From the NCBI GenBank assembly GCA_026826555.1, contig JAKSZT010054570.1:2548959-2612958 (forward strand): DNA of 64,000 nucleotides, given 5' to 3'. This DNA comes from Tolypeutes matacus. Lineage: Eukaryota > Chordata > Mammalia > Cingulata > Chlamyphoridae. Below are positions 52,561-64,000 of this stretch, piece after piece. How positions within the stretch are numbered: the stretch's first letter is position 1; each line of letters starts with the position of its first letter. Both the position numbers and the translations under genes were made by a program. The notes beneath the pieces were generated by a model. The model was not told the origin of the DNA and made no database searches. It was given only the letters and a program-made list of their open reading frames with translations.

Positions 52561-54149
52561 GTGCTATACAATCCAGCAAGAAGTCTTTTTTTGTTCCTTA
52601 GAAAAGCTTGGGGTGATTCCTCTTCCATGGAGAGGCAGCCATATTTGATTTAGTGAGCCCCACATTAGGATGGGACCTGGTATTAGAAAAAGTATAGATA
52701 TTTGTAAAAGTAAACCAGATGCTGACTATAAATGGAAACGAGTGTGTGTGTCTACCTAATTAACATTAAGAAAATCCTTTTTAATCATGGTGTATGTGGG
52801 GAGGTTCTGATACTGCAGATACAGTTAGTGTCAGCATGGATCATGTAGTGTGACAGATTGAATTGAAGTTGGAATCGGGGCCTCCTGGGTATGAGTTTTC
52901 CTTTGGCCTTTAATTCTATGTCTCAGAGAAAGGGGAGAGTATTTTTTCGATCTCTTCTTCATTGATGTGAAAACCAAGGCCAGAAGAGTTTGCTTAGAAC
53001 TGTGAATAAGACTCATACTTGATACTCAACCCTGTCTCTTATTCTAGTGAATTAAACTTTTATTCATTTACATCTTCAGGTATTACATGTGATTCTTCCA
53101 GGACTTTATCTCCCTTTCCAACATTTTTCTTTTGATTCATTTTACTTGAGGAATGACAGAGATTTTTTTTTTAATGTTTCCTCTGTATAGTCACTTAAAT
53201 CAGGCCTATATAAGGATAATCAGTTTTTAGATAAAGTTGTTTTGAAGCCTTTGGTTTGTGTTTTTGCTATAAAAGCCATCATAATAGAGATGTGCTATAT
53301 GATTGCTTTCTCCACTCAATTGAATGAACATTGCCCAAAGTACATTTTAACGGAGAAAGGGAAAATGGGGCGGGGAGTCTGACGCAGGATGTCAAAACAC
53401 GAAACCTTCGACGCACTTTGAACTTGGCCATTAGACCATAAGTCACATTCACGTCCTCACTTTCAAAATTTACTTTGTGGCATAGCTGGTCCACTGAAAA
53501 TGCGAACCGGAGGTTAGCATGGTATTAGGCTTTGGTACTAGGCTCCAAAAATTCTTTTACCAAGTCATGTGACTTGAACAGTCCAGAATTCTGAAGATTA
53601 CACTAAAATGAGTCCCTGAAACGTGACCTTATACTATGAGGCTCTATACCTAAGAATTTTACCCTTGTGAACTCTAGTTCTCCCTTTCTGATGCAAGCTG
53701 ACCACAGAAGATAAAACGATCTTTATGATGTAACTTGGTGGAGTAGCTGATGTTAAGAGGTAAGGCACTTCATTGTGTAAGCTGCCTTTATTTTTCTTGG
53801 AAATCACAGCACTTAGCTTTTGGCTTCTTGCAGGTAATTTTAATATTAATATTTTAACATTAGTGTTTTTACTAAACATTATGTCAGAGGAGACTGACTT
53901 GCAGCTTTCATTTCCCAAGAGCTCTGAAAGTACAGGGAGAGGGAGGTAATCTACTGAACGTTAATAAACTTTCACATTTAATGAGGAAGTGGCCCATGGA
54001 GATGGCACTCTCAGAGAAGATGTTATTTCTATAGATCACTGCTCTGAAGCCCTGGGCGTCTCTAGGGAAGCACACCATTCCTAGGCAGGACTTCTAAGGA
54101 TCAAAAAGAGTTGTCCATTTTTGGGTAGATAGGTGATTTCTAAGGTACC
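52561..54149 (+). other. EBF2: Intron 14, distal unassigned stretch
   Basis: No exon or named repeat. The minus-strand frames at 53279-53494 and 53634-53918 have no recognised motif. Confidence 0.4.
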
Positions 54150-54400
54150 TTGGTCTATCACTGTATCAGCTCCTTTGCAATGCTCTTTCTGACTCTCCCA
54201 TGCAGAATTCTTCCCTCTGCGTATCCTTAGCACTGTGTACATCCCTCTGATAGAATGATTACTATATTATTTTTATTTATTTATTTGTCTCTATTATTTC
54301 TCTCCCACTGGTCAGGGGAGTAGCTGTATCATATTCAACTTTTTAAAAATCCCTGGAATCTGGTACAATGCCTGGAAACCAGTAATTTATCCATAAATTT
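54150..54400 (+). mobile_element. L2 LINE 3' part
   Basis: GCTCTTTCTGACTCTCCC, TTCCCTCTGCGTATCCTTAG, TTTATTTATTTATTTGTCTC and GGTACAATGCCTGGAAACCA read as a degraded sense L2 tail. Confidence 0.55.
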
Positions 54401-54482
54401 GTACAGAATATGAGTAGTGAAAAAAGTACCTAATTCCGCGATGAACCTTTTTCAAAAAGAGGATTGTGCATTTGCTTTGCAG

Positions 54483-54650
54483 TCATGTCATCAAGTCCCA
54501 CCGTTGGATCTTCCAGCACATCCTCCATCCTCCCATTTTCCTCTTCAGTTTTTCCTGCTGTCAAACAGAAGAGTGCCTTTGCTCCTGTCATCAGGCCCCA
54601 AGGGTCCCCTTCACCAGCCTGTTCTAGTGGCAATGGAAATGGATTCAGAG
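54483..54650 (+). CDS. EBF2: EBF2 exon 15: C-terminal activation region
   Basis: 168 bp: two bases finish an isoleucine, then 55 codons (residues about 511-565) [20 protein letters not shown] on to SGNGNGFR, then one base of an alanine codon. The [20 protein letters not shown] stretch carries the conserved [10 protein letters not shown] core of EBF tails; the [13 protein letters not shown] variant is characteristic of EBF2. Acceptor TTGCTTTGCAG, donor GTAAGC. Longer open frames overlapping this exon in two frames are extensions or shadows. Confidence 0.96.
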
Positions 54651-56989
54651 GTAAGCAAAGGTACCACTTGGGACATAAAGTAAAAGTGGAAATCACATCA
54701 TTTGATATTGTTAGCCATCTACCTACAAAAGGATACTTTGGTGTTTTCATCGTGGTGCAGGAATGGTTTACACAACTGGGTTAAAAGCAAGATAGGAGAA
54801 GACAACGAAGCCTGAAAACTCTGCAGGGTCGTTGAATTAACTGGGGTAGAGCCATACATACAATTCAGGAGTTCCTGGACTTGGGCACTGTGCTTTCTAC
54901 ATGGCCATTCCACCTTTCCCCAGAAGGAGCTTGGATCACCACAACTGACGCCATGTGATGATGACTGCTTGCCTAATGTGCTTGCTTTCTGCAGCGAATG
55001 CATGTTCCCATGGCCCAAATGGACAGAGCCCATCAGGTACAACCAGCAAGTTCTGAGAACTGTAGTTACATGTTAGTTGAATTGATAGCAGGTGCCTGAT
55101 CAGGGAAAGTTTAGCAAAGAAAAGGAAAAAAAAAAAAAAAAAAAAACATACTGGCTTTAAGAACAAAAATTAATATTGCCCGTCAAACCCATTTTTGAGC
55201 AAATCCCTAAAATATAATATGACATGACTTAACACAAATGCGATGAGTACATGAGAATCTAATCATCTCATGTTCACTCATGTGAATGGGAGGCAGCTGA
55301 TGGGAGGCAAAAGAGCAAATTGGAAACTGCTGAGCACCATGGCGCACTGAGAGCCCACATTATTTTTAGGCTGCTCCACACATCTTGACGTGAAAATAGT
55401 CACGGCAAGCAGAGTTGGATAAAACCAAAGAGGGCAGAGATTCAGTGAACCCCTCATGGGTCAAAGCCACTGAGGTCTGAAGAGCTTTGCAAGAGCCTTG
55501 GATGAGCTGTGCTGCCCCTGGGACAGCATCGACCTCGTGGGTTTATAATAGTGAAAAACGAGGGTTCATCCACCAGTTGTGGCTGAGCAGGGCTCTGCCC
55601 CATCCTGCCATTATAGGTGATGGCATCTCTTCAAAGTCTAGAGACTTTACAGAGAAACTGTCAAGACTAGAACCCAAAACCCAGCACCCAGAGGAGTGAA
55701 GTCACTGAAATCCTTTTCCTTCTAGCTAGACAAGGCAGACTTAGCTGGCATGCCACCCAACATGTGGGTAGTTCGAAACATCTATACATTTGATGGAACT
55801 TTTTCATCCAGATGTCTAATCCATAAAGAAAGGGGCTTAGCCTATAACGAAGTGTCTCAATTTGTCCTGTGTTTCATCAAAGACCAGTGGTGCCTCCCAT
55901 TGTTAGGGGATGTGCCCAGAACTTTTTCTACCGTGGCTTTATCTCCAGACCAGGAAATGAAAACAATTGCTAATTATCCTCTGCATCCTCCTCTTTCCCA
56001 CAAACCCTTCAGTAATGATGTTTCCCCTTTTCCAAGTTCTTTGGTTTTCATTCTTGTACCTTAAACTGAGCAGGGGGCTAAACAGGGCTCAGGAAAATGC
56101 AGGGGGAGGGGCACAAAGAGGAGTGCAGTTTTCCTCCACTTTGGCATGGGAGGCATACAGGAAGGGTATGGCCCTGTTCTCCTTCCTGGCAGCTTTTGCA
56201 AATATTTTCAGTTTTACTTTAAGGAAAAAAAAAAAGCATCACTTGACCTCCATGGGCCACCTCTCCCCCAGCTGCTCTCATATTTCCATTGTGTTTGGGA
56301 AACTGGAGCTTGTTGTCTCAGATCTCCCGATTCTGTATTGCCCAGGGAGTCTCACCTATGGGGTCTGGGCCTACAGAGATGCCAGGACCAAGTCTCCCAC
56401 TGGCTCCCATGGAGTGTAAGCCCCATCCTGCCTCTGGCCGAGGGCCAAGGCTCCCCACGTGCCATGCCAGTCAGGTTCGAGTCGGCCCAACAGTCTGGAA
56501 AAGAGTCTTGTGTCGTCTTAATGAGGTTTCCCCGGGGTGGCAGCATCAGCAGAAGTAGCCAGAAGACCCTCTCTAGTGTCCTCAGCCACATGAACCTCTG
56601 GACACTACCTCTTGGGCTGCTTGGGCCGAGAGAGGTGGCTGAGCTGCACAGCCTTGACCGTGTCTGCAGGAGTGACCATTTAGTTGTCTACATGAAAGCT
56701 CAGGCTCCAAGTTCTAGCTGCATTGCCGCCTGGTAACACTGGGAAGCCCCGAACCTCTCCTAGGTCTTACAATTACCTCCAAATTGCAGAGGAATGACAT
56801 TCCCTGATGATTTGAACCTTAAGAAGAAGAAGGAGAAGGAGCAGGAGGAGAACCTGTCAATTTAGTTAGCTCCGAAAACGTACTGCGAAGAATTTATGAA
56901 AATAAAAAGTGATAAGTGAAAAAATAAACGAGTATTCTGAGAACCACAAAGATCACTAACCATTGCCAGAGCACTAGATTGGATCTTAC
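54651..56989 (+). other. EBF2: Intron 15, first part
   Basis: Mostly unassigned. Long A run at about 55126-55146. A GC-richer block at 55700-56740 contains overlapping open frames in all three + frames (up to 196 codons at 56146-56736) with no recognised domain and no splice-site support. Confidence 0.45.
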
Positions 56990-57140
56990 CAGATGCGTTT
57001 TCGAGTTCTCACCCAGCTCCTCCCCAGGTGTGCAAATTTGTGTAAGTCATTCTCATCTCAGAACCTCAATTTCCTAGTCCGTTAAGTAGGAAAAATAAGA
57101 GCTACCTCCAAAGATGTTGTGAACTAATTAGAGTGAAGAA
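56990..57140 (+). repeat. MIR SINE
   Basis: Sense MIR: GTAAGTCATTCTCATCTCAG, AACCTCAATTTCCTAGTCCG and AAAATAAGAGCTACCTCC. Confidence 0.75.
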
Positions 57141-57574
57141 CCAAGAAAGGTAAAGTATTAATAACATGAAATACTACAGTATTTCATACAGCCTGACAGA
57201 GAGAAGGCTGGGGTTGACAGAGGATGCCTTTCAGAGGCCTCGCGTCCTGTTCTTAGGTCCCCAGCTTGGGCGGCTGGAACCAGGGCCCAATAGATGCAAA
57301 GAGGGAGAAACCCATGCCAACATTGAACACACTATCCACAGTCACTGAAGGCATCCTGGGATTGCAGGGGCTGATAAGCTGAAAGCTCCATCTCTTTAGA
57401 GGCAAAGAGTCTGAGAATGAAAATGTGAGCTGAGCCTTGGGTGATCACAGACTGATGGAGAGGCCCTTGTCTAGCTTCATCGTAAGGTAGGATGAACTTG
57501 CTCATCTGCAAAAGGCATGTGCAGCCAACACTCTCAGAGATTTGCTAACAGTCATGGAGCATGACGTGTGAAGG

Positions 57575-57750
57575 CACTGAACTGACGGCTTTCCACAAAT
57601 TATTCTGTTCAAGTCTCTCACATGACTCTAAGGGGAAGGTCATGCCATTATCACTATTTTTCGTTAAGTAGCTTGCCCAAGGCCACACAGTAGGTGACAG
57701 ATGACAGATGAATCCAGATGTTTTTGACTCTAGAGCCTGTGCGCTCACCT
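57575..57750 (-). repeat. MIR SINE
   Basis: Reverse MIR: CATGACTCTAAGGGGAAGGT, TAGCTTGCCCAAGGCCACAC, AGTAGGTGACAGATG and TGACTCTAGAGCCTGTGCGC. Confidence 0.75.
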
Positions 57751-59529
57751 GCAGCCCACTCTCTTTCTCCGGACAATAATAATGCAGTTTCTCTCTTCAC
57801 TCAGGGCCCATACCTACTTTCCACCTGGACCAAAGAGAGATTATTGCTTTCCTTTGCCATGAAATGCTAAAGGTAAAAAGGAATTGGAAAAAGTGCAGTG
57901 ACACAGCCCCCCCTCCCCCCGCCCCGTGAAAATGCTTACTTTTTCTCTCATTAACCACTGCCTTCTGTTGGCTATGGTTTCTACAAGGGAAAAGTCAGGG
58001 TCACCAGCTAGCAGAGGTGTAGCCCACCCAGTGCTCAGGGACAAGGAAGAAGAAAAATCTGTGACTGTCTATTGTTCTTCTGCCATTCACTGGCTCCTGT
58101 TTTTTGAGCGGCTCTGCCCTTCCAATAAGTTCCTTTGGTAACATTCTGAGGGCGCAGAAGAGGAACGGGCTTAGGAGTTTTAAATGTAATAGACGAGTTA
58201 AAGTTGAAAACGTGAGTCAGAATTCTACCACCAGAGATTCATATATACAGCATTCATTGTCCCCCCCCCTTGTACCTCATTTATCAGGCATTTACAGTTG
58301 ATGAGTGTAGACTGTCAAGATAATATTATACACTCATGTGCCTGATTCCTTTTCCAGTTCCCTCCAGGAAAAAAATAAAAATGAAATAAAAAATACTCCT
58401 ACACTCTGGGATAATTACCAGGGCTGCTATATCTTCAGATCATCAGGGAGTATCCAGAATTGAACCACTTTTATTGAAAAGTTACATCGATTCAATATAT
58501 AGTAATACAGGCAAAAATAATTAAGGCTTTGCTAGCTGTGTAAGACTTTAATCCAGATCTCACAAACATTCAATAAAGCCTATATAGGCAGGGAAATAGA
58601 TGGCTGGCGATTGTGCCTGAGAGAGAGGACTAGCTGGTTTGGAGAGAAGGGAAGAGAAGGAAGCGAGAGAAAGAAAGAAAGAGAGAAAGAGTAAGAGAGA
58701 GAGACGGGTTGTGGGAAGCAGGAGGAATTTTGGCCATTTGCCTGTAAGCTTAGTAAGTACCACTCAGCCAAAGGCTTCTAGGATGCTTTGATAGGGCCCC
58801 AGATGAGATGTAGACAATAAAGTTCCAAGAATCAAAATCTAGATATGGTTTGAATTTTTGATGTAAGGAAAATGTTCTGCCAGTTTCTAAATTCTCTTGG
58901 TTTATCATCTAAAAGCCGAGGCCAGAGGAAGGCGTTTTGCTGCATAAGCTTTCCACATTGTGCTGACTGCACACAGACAGGCACCGTCCACATCCTCCTG
59001 AATAGATGGAGGGGGCATTGCACACGGACAGGGGCTGAGGGGTGGGGATTGAGATGACTCCCACATTAGGAACTAAATTAAATCTTCTATTCCAATGGTT
59101 CCACGCTCATTAGTGAATACAATTCGGTTTGTTGTAAATGATGCCTCGTAACTCAACGGGCTCAGCAACTGGAGTTTTCTTTCCTGTTCCAACTAAGTGA
59201 TTTGGAGCAATGAAATCTGGAAATTATTTTAGTCTAATAATAAAAAACCTATCACATATACGACAATTTAATTTACAAATATACACCCGTTGTCTCATTT
59301 ATAACACAAGCCTTGGCAATACAAATTGCAGTGATGAAATAAAGCTTCCGTGCCTCTAGGAGGCTGTCTGCTAGACCAAACCTGGAGAAACTGGTTCCCA
59401 TACCAGCTGAAGGCACCATCTCTCTGGATTGTGCCAGACTCTGTCACCCTCGTCCCCTACTCCTCTCTGTTACATCCTTTTATATGAAACATCCTCAGGT
59501 CTCATTCCTCGGCCACTCTTCTCTTGCAG
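57751..59529 (+). other. EBF2: Intron 15, last part
   Basis: Unassigned apart from a GA-rich simple repeat at about 58637-58706 and C runs near 57907 and 58260. It ends in the pyrimidine-rich acceptor CTTCTCTTGCAG of exon 16. Confidence 0.45.
58637..58706 (+). repeat. GA-rich simple repeat
   Basis: Imperfect purine tract of GAGA, GAAG and AAAG units ending GAGAGAGAGACGGG. A mirror-repeat purine tract of this kind can adopt triplex structure, but nothing here suggests a function. Confidence 0.75.
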
Positions 59530-59561
59530 CCATGACCGGCCTCGTTGTACCCCCGATGTAA
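59530..59561 (+). CDS. EBF2: EBF2 exon 16: last codons and stop
   Basis: Two bases finish an alanine, then MTGLVVPPM and TAA (59559-59561), residues about 567-575. The ending VVPPM is the invariant C-terminus type of EBF1/2/3, with TGLV specific to EBF2. The exon continues as the 3' UTR. Confidence 0.95.
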
Positions 59562-62139
59562 AGAAGAAGAACTGCTTTGTCATAGCACAAAACTACTTAC
59601 TTTGATGGACAAATAATGGAAAGCACTATGAGCTCTTTTGGGAGAATTGTGCCCCAAAATGAACATGATGGACAGATTTGGGTATGTGCGGAGCCTGCAT
59701 CTTACTTGGTCCTGCATTTCTCCTGTAGCTGTGATGGTGGCTACACAAACTGACCCTCTTGTGGATGAGGACAAAAGATGTCATTGACCTGGCCAGTGCT
59801 AAGAGCAGAAATGCAATTCTTTGTTACGAACATTACGAAAACCACCTTCCTATGTTTGTAAAATATTTAAGAAAAAATTGGCGAACAATTCATGCTTAAT
59901 ATTTTGGATACTATTTGTTTTTCTTTGTAGGAAAAAAAAAAAGTTGAAAGTTTCTATTTTCTATGAAGCCTTTCAGATACCAATTTAGTTTATGCAGAAA
60001 AAAAAAATTGAACAAAACAGGGTACCAGCATGGAAGACTTTCTTAAAACAAGACCTGAATTGAATGATGAAATGTTGTTGTATGTGTGTTTGCTTATAGT
60101 TTAATCTCTTAAAAAAAAAAAAAAAAAAGGGAAAAATTTTAAAATGTTTTACAATTATTTAAATAAATAAACGTGTAACTTATTGTAAGTAGAGGTAGAA
60201 GTTAAGACCTTTTTTGGAAGAGGGAGAAATTTCTCTTCCTGATGTAAAATGAAAATGATGCAAACATGTAGTAACAAGTTTTAAAGGTGTGTGATTATTA
60301 TTGCAGTTATTTACTAGACTCTTATCCCCCACAGTACATCTCCCCCTCTTTTTCCATCACTTTTTTTTTGAGCCATGGGCAAGAACATGTAACTTATCTA
60401 GATTCCTACAGAACAACCCAAAACAGAAACAAAGACTCCAGTAAATGCACGTAAGCAAATACTCAAACGCATCAATTCATTCCCAGCTCCATCTGCTTTC
60501 TAAATAGTCTCTACATGTCCCTTTCGGTATTCACATTTTGTGAATATATTTTTTTTAAATGCATATTAGCTTTCAGCCTTCTCCCCTGAGCAATGCAGAG
60601 AATTCCCATGTTTTAGTGTGTCCCAGGCTTTGAGCATCCCGGGGAAAGAAATGTCTCACCTTGAAGAAAAGCCACATATATTTCTTAACCACGAATTTCC
60701 CTTTGGAATTCTTCCTCCCAGGAGCCAAACACTCTCTCTCTTTGGTTGCCTGTTTCAGCACAAAGGTATAAGTCCCACAGAGCTTCAGAAACAGGGTTTT
60801 AAACAGATGGCTTCTGTTTCTTGGACTCTTAAAAGTCAATCTTAGAATCGCCAAGTTCTTGCCTCACTCTGCAGATTTCCCTTTTGATGGCATCGAACTC
60901 TCTTTAAAAATATATCCAACTTAACACTGTTTCTAGGCAAGAATGTGATAAGGTGTGGAGATCGGAAAAGGAATGTTCAAGCCCTAAGTCCCTCTCCTGA
61001 TGTTCAAAAAATGGACATCTAGATTCTTGGCAGATTCGGAGATCAGGGGAAACTGTGTTCTAACCCAGTCCTCTGGTGGGCTCTCTGTAGACCTGTGATT
61101 AGCTTTTAGTGAGAGAAAACTCGCAGTAGCGGCCAACAGTAGCTGATTCTTTAAGAGGTATGCTTAAAAGCCTTTGTGATCCTGGAGATATACCCAGACT
61201 TATTTGGACTTCCAGTAAGGATGGGTTCTTTGTTTCCAGGCCAGGGTTCTCTGTCATTGGCACCACAGTTTAGACTATACACAGACTTTACTTTGGGGTT
61301 CTTGGGTGGGGTTCTAACATTAGAAATGGATGCAGTGCTCATGGAAAAACATTGTTAGTACATCTGAGCCAATTTTAGATAACTTCATACATTCTGCAAC
61401 CCTCCCCTTCTCCCCCTTGATTCATCCCCTCACCTATCAACTCCCCGACGGTCTTATTTGCCTTTAATCCATTCTGGAATTACCCAATATGACCCAAATA
61501 TTATTTCTATGCACATGAGAATCCAAGGTTTTGAAAACCTGGCATGCTTGTAACTACTTCAGGGTGGGAAGCGCCAAAATACACGGAAACACATGAGAGA
61601 AAGTTCCCCAGTGAAAAAATCTTAACGGGAGGGGAAGAGTGTGTGGAATACAAACATGACTGTCCAAAAATGAAGGCAGAACAAAATTAAGCATGTTCCA
61701 ACCTGGATTTGAGCCAATCCAACATAAGGAAATGTTTTTTTAAGTAGCATTGCTTTTAGAATCTGTGAATTTTGCTCTTGCATGAAGATGAGTGCAGTAC
61801 TGTCTTCATAATGATTGTAGAATTTGTTGGTAGCTTTACACCGAAAAATGTGTGTAACTAAATCCCAGACATCCTTGACCATTCAGCTAGAACCTTGGCA
61901 GAAACAGATCTATTTAATTGTACAAATGTGTGTAAGGATTATTTTTAGTGTAATAATAAATTAAAAACAAAGTTACTCTGTTCTCTTTAGTCATTGCTGT
62001 TGAATCATCCTGGTCCCAGGTTATTTTTGTGCCACTTGGAATACGAGTATTTCTATAGGTAACTACAAAGTCTGTCCTATCTTTGTAAGAGGAGCTGTGT
62101 AGGAGTTTTCATTTAAAGGGACAATTTACTTCATTATTT

Positions 62140-62177
62140 ATCTCTCTCTCTCTCTCTTTTTTTTTTTTTTTTTTTTT
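62140..62177 (+). repeat. TC repeat followed by T run in the 3' UTR
   Basis: About ten TC units running into a T tract of about 21. A pyrimidine tract of this kind is a possible PTB-type binding site, but it is also a common polymorphic repeat. Confidence 0.85.
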
Positions 62178-62473
62178 GTTATAGCATCGTAATTCTTCCC
62201 AGTTTTTCTTTGCACATTTCAATATGCATGGTTTAAAAACCATTATCTTCTCTACCTTTTGTACAGTACGGTTTCATTTTCAAGCTGTATAGTTTCATTT
62301 TTATCATTTTGCTTTGTCAGTTATATACAGTATAAAGTTGCTATGCACAGAGCTTTTTGTAAAGACAGCTTTTTTTGTTTACTGTTTTTAATGGTCTTAC
62401 TTATGAAAGAATATCTTGTTTGTAAAATGAATATGTCTACTTCAGTTTTAAACTTTAAATTAACCTAACAAAA

Positions 62474-62479
62474 AATAAA
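62474..62479 (+). promoter_or_regulatory. EBF2: EBF2 polyadenylation signal (distal)
   Basis: AATAAA followed by a T/GT-rich stretch (TTTTTGTACTG) at cleavage distance. It is the last good signal before the sequence changes character and is chosen as the main 3' end. Confidence 0.75.
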
Positions 62480-62495
62480 ATTTTTGTACTGTAAA

Positions 62496-63349
62496 AATGA
62501 TTTGGAACTTTGATTTTATTTGACGCAGAAGAAATTTAGCATCGGATTTGTTCGTCTTTGGGGATTTTCTCATAACTTCTGGCCCCTGAGCTCTGGTTGA
62601 AAAAATCTTACTACAGCATTTGCTTACATGGGAAGTCTACTGACGTACTCAGTTGGAAGAGTGAATATGTAAGATTTTAGGTCATTTTACCATATTATTT
62701 ATCTATATATTTCTATACATTTCCTCGTAAAAAATCAAAGGGTCCTATTTACTATATTTGGATTTGGGCTATATGGAATTCTTAAAGTAGTTGGGCAATC
62801 TGCTTAGATTGAACCTTCTTGTTGAACAAACATTATAACTTGATCCATTAGGCACTATGTAAAGAATTGGAAGGTGGGAACACGAAGCTTTGCTGCCTGT
62901 TCTTAAGTCAGAGAGAGGGAGACAAGACACATGCCCATGGAAAGAAATAATACATAAAAGACAGCTCATACAGGAAGATAGAAGGGCTGTAGAAGTTCAG
63001 AGAAGATGGCAGTCACAGAGGATTGGAGTGATGGGAGAAGACTCCATGGAGGAGGAGGGGCTGGACTGGCCTTCAAAAGAATGGGTAGTTTATTTTGAGG
63101 TAAGTACTCCAGAGGAGAAGGACAGCATGAACAAAGATGGGTGAAGGGAAATTCACAAAGCACATTGAGAAGAACTTGGGCCTAAGGTGTTTCTCAGAAT
63201 ATTCACAAGTATATTCATAACTGGGTGAATTCACTTCTCTATGGGGGTGCAGAACTATTCACTCTAAATAAATTGCTGCCTTCCTTACACAAGTGGGCGA
63301 GATGCTGTGTCTAAACACTAAACTAAGAAAAACTCTATTTTTCTTCTTT
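62496..63349 (+). other. Intergenic, downstream of EBF2
   Basis: No gene recognised. The stretch at about 62880-63160 (purine-rich, CTTTGCTGCCTGTTCTTAAG) looks like a very diverged reverse L2 or related old repeat; the two opposite short frames there overlap and are probably not genes. Confidence 0.4.
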
Positions 63350-63690
63350 CTAGACCAGCCTTCTGCCTGGAAGGCTTTTCTCCTCTGTCTTTGCACGGTT
63401 GATGCCTTCTCATCTACAGGTTTCCATTGAAATAGCATCTACTCAGGGAGGCCTAACCTGTGCCCCACCCCCCACCCTGCCACACACACAAGTGCTCAGA
63501 TTCCCCTCTTATTCTCTTTAACTCAGCTCTGTTTCTGTCCTTGTCATTTGTTTGTTTGTTTATTGGCTATCTGCCTCTACTCTAGATTGAAGGCTCCATA
63601 AGGACAGGGACCATATCTGTTTCAACACTGAACTCTGTGCCTGAGGTGCTTAGCAAATGCTTTTTGAATGAGTGAATGAACAGGCTAAAT
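63350..63690 (+). mobile_element. L2 LINE 3' end
   Basis: Sense L2: AGACCAGCCTTCTGCCTGGA, AGGCTCCATAAGGACAGGGA and CAAATGCTTTTTGAATGAGT near the tail. The remaining bases to 64000 show nothing recognisable. Confidence 0.75.
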
Positions 63691-64000
63691 TCTGATCCCC
63701 AGAGGCAGCTCTGCATAGACATGTGGGAGAGGTAGCTGATCTGTCACAAATTACAGGAAATAGCATCACTTTGAGAAGTTACTCCTTAGGGACTATCTTG
63801 TTAGTCAACTAATGAAAAAAACTATGACGTGTGTCTATAACGTAGCAGGTCTGATTGTTTAGTGACATAGGAAACTCAAAGTGGGAGGGAGAGTAAGGAG
63901 GAAGTAAACTGTGGCTGGTGAACCCAGAACCTATCCCATGTGGATTCTTGTGATGCACAGATAAAATTCCAGAACCAGAATCAGGGCCTTTGAGGGGAAT

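Larger units (their letters stand above)
59562..62495 (+). other. EBF2: EBF2 3' UTR
   Basis: About 2.9 kb, AT-rich, no recognised transposon, with A runs near 59931 and 60109-60128, a TC/T tract at 62140-62177 and several ATTTA-like strings. Earlier AATAAA hexamers at 60162-60171 and 61955-61960 could give shorter transcripts. The end is placed about 15-20 bases after the last AATAAA by the usual spacing; without transcript data it is approximate. Confidence 0.75.

Noticed and set aside
56146..56736. Open frame of 196 codons (the longest in the window)
   Set aside because: No recognisable domain, three overlapping frames on the same strand are all open, composition is GC-richer so stops are rarer, and it lies inside an intron of EBF2 with no supporting splice sites.

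Overview
This is a mammalian genomic window. It carries the 3' two thirds of one protein-coding gene, EBF2 (early B-cell factor 2, a COE/EBF-family transcription factor), on the + strand. Ten coding exons are readable. They encode 391 codons, residues about 185-575 if the protein is 575 residues as in human EBF2, followed by the stop codon at 59559-59561 and a roughly 2.9 kb 3' UTR with a polyadenylation signal at 62474. All introns are GT-AG and no frame is broken. The 5' exons (N-terminal half of the DNA-binding domain and the zinc knuckle) lie upstream of base 1. If the gene has the usual 16 exons, those seen here are exons 7-16. The tail (IMSSSP..., [29 protein letters not shown]) separates EBF2 from EBF1, whose tail ends in GMIVPPM.

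Layout: 1-1799 end of intron 6; exon 7 at 1800-1881; intron 7 (15.6 kb); exon 8 at 17483-17600; exon 9 at 19130-19260; exon 10 at 20183-20309; intron 10 (21.3 kb, heavily repeat-filled); exon 11 at 41594-41682; exons 12 and 13 at 43019-43084 and 43162-43339, separated by only 77 bp; exon 14 at 45005-45190; intron 14 (9.3 kb); exon 15 at 54483-54650; exon 16 with the 3' UTR at 59530 to about 62495; then intergenic DNA with no second gene recognised.

Exons 7-8 finish the DNA-binding domain, 9-10 encode the IPT/TIG domain, 11-13 the helix-loop-helix with its duplicated second helix, and 13-16 the Ser/Pro/Thr-rich C-terminal activation region.

The host is very probably a xenarthran, most likely an armadillo (Dasypus). 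The introns hold tRNA-derived SINEs of the armadillo DAS type in several length classes, together with a repeat-rich background of L1, L2, MIR and hAT fragments. Three solo LTRs of one family are present: two have clean 5-bp target duplications and the third is nested head-on inside another. The most unusual objects are two copies of a ~660-690 bp composite SINE (10474-11165 and about 50836-51494). Each carries a ~215 bp non-tRNA 5' module and what looks like a second tRNA-like unit. Another is an antisense L1 fragment with its own poly-A tail and 15-bp target duplication (45979-46283). Everything is read by eye; repeat class names come from remembered consensus patterns and were not checked by search.
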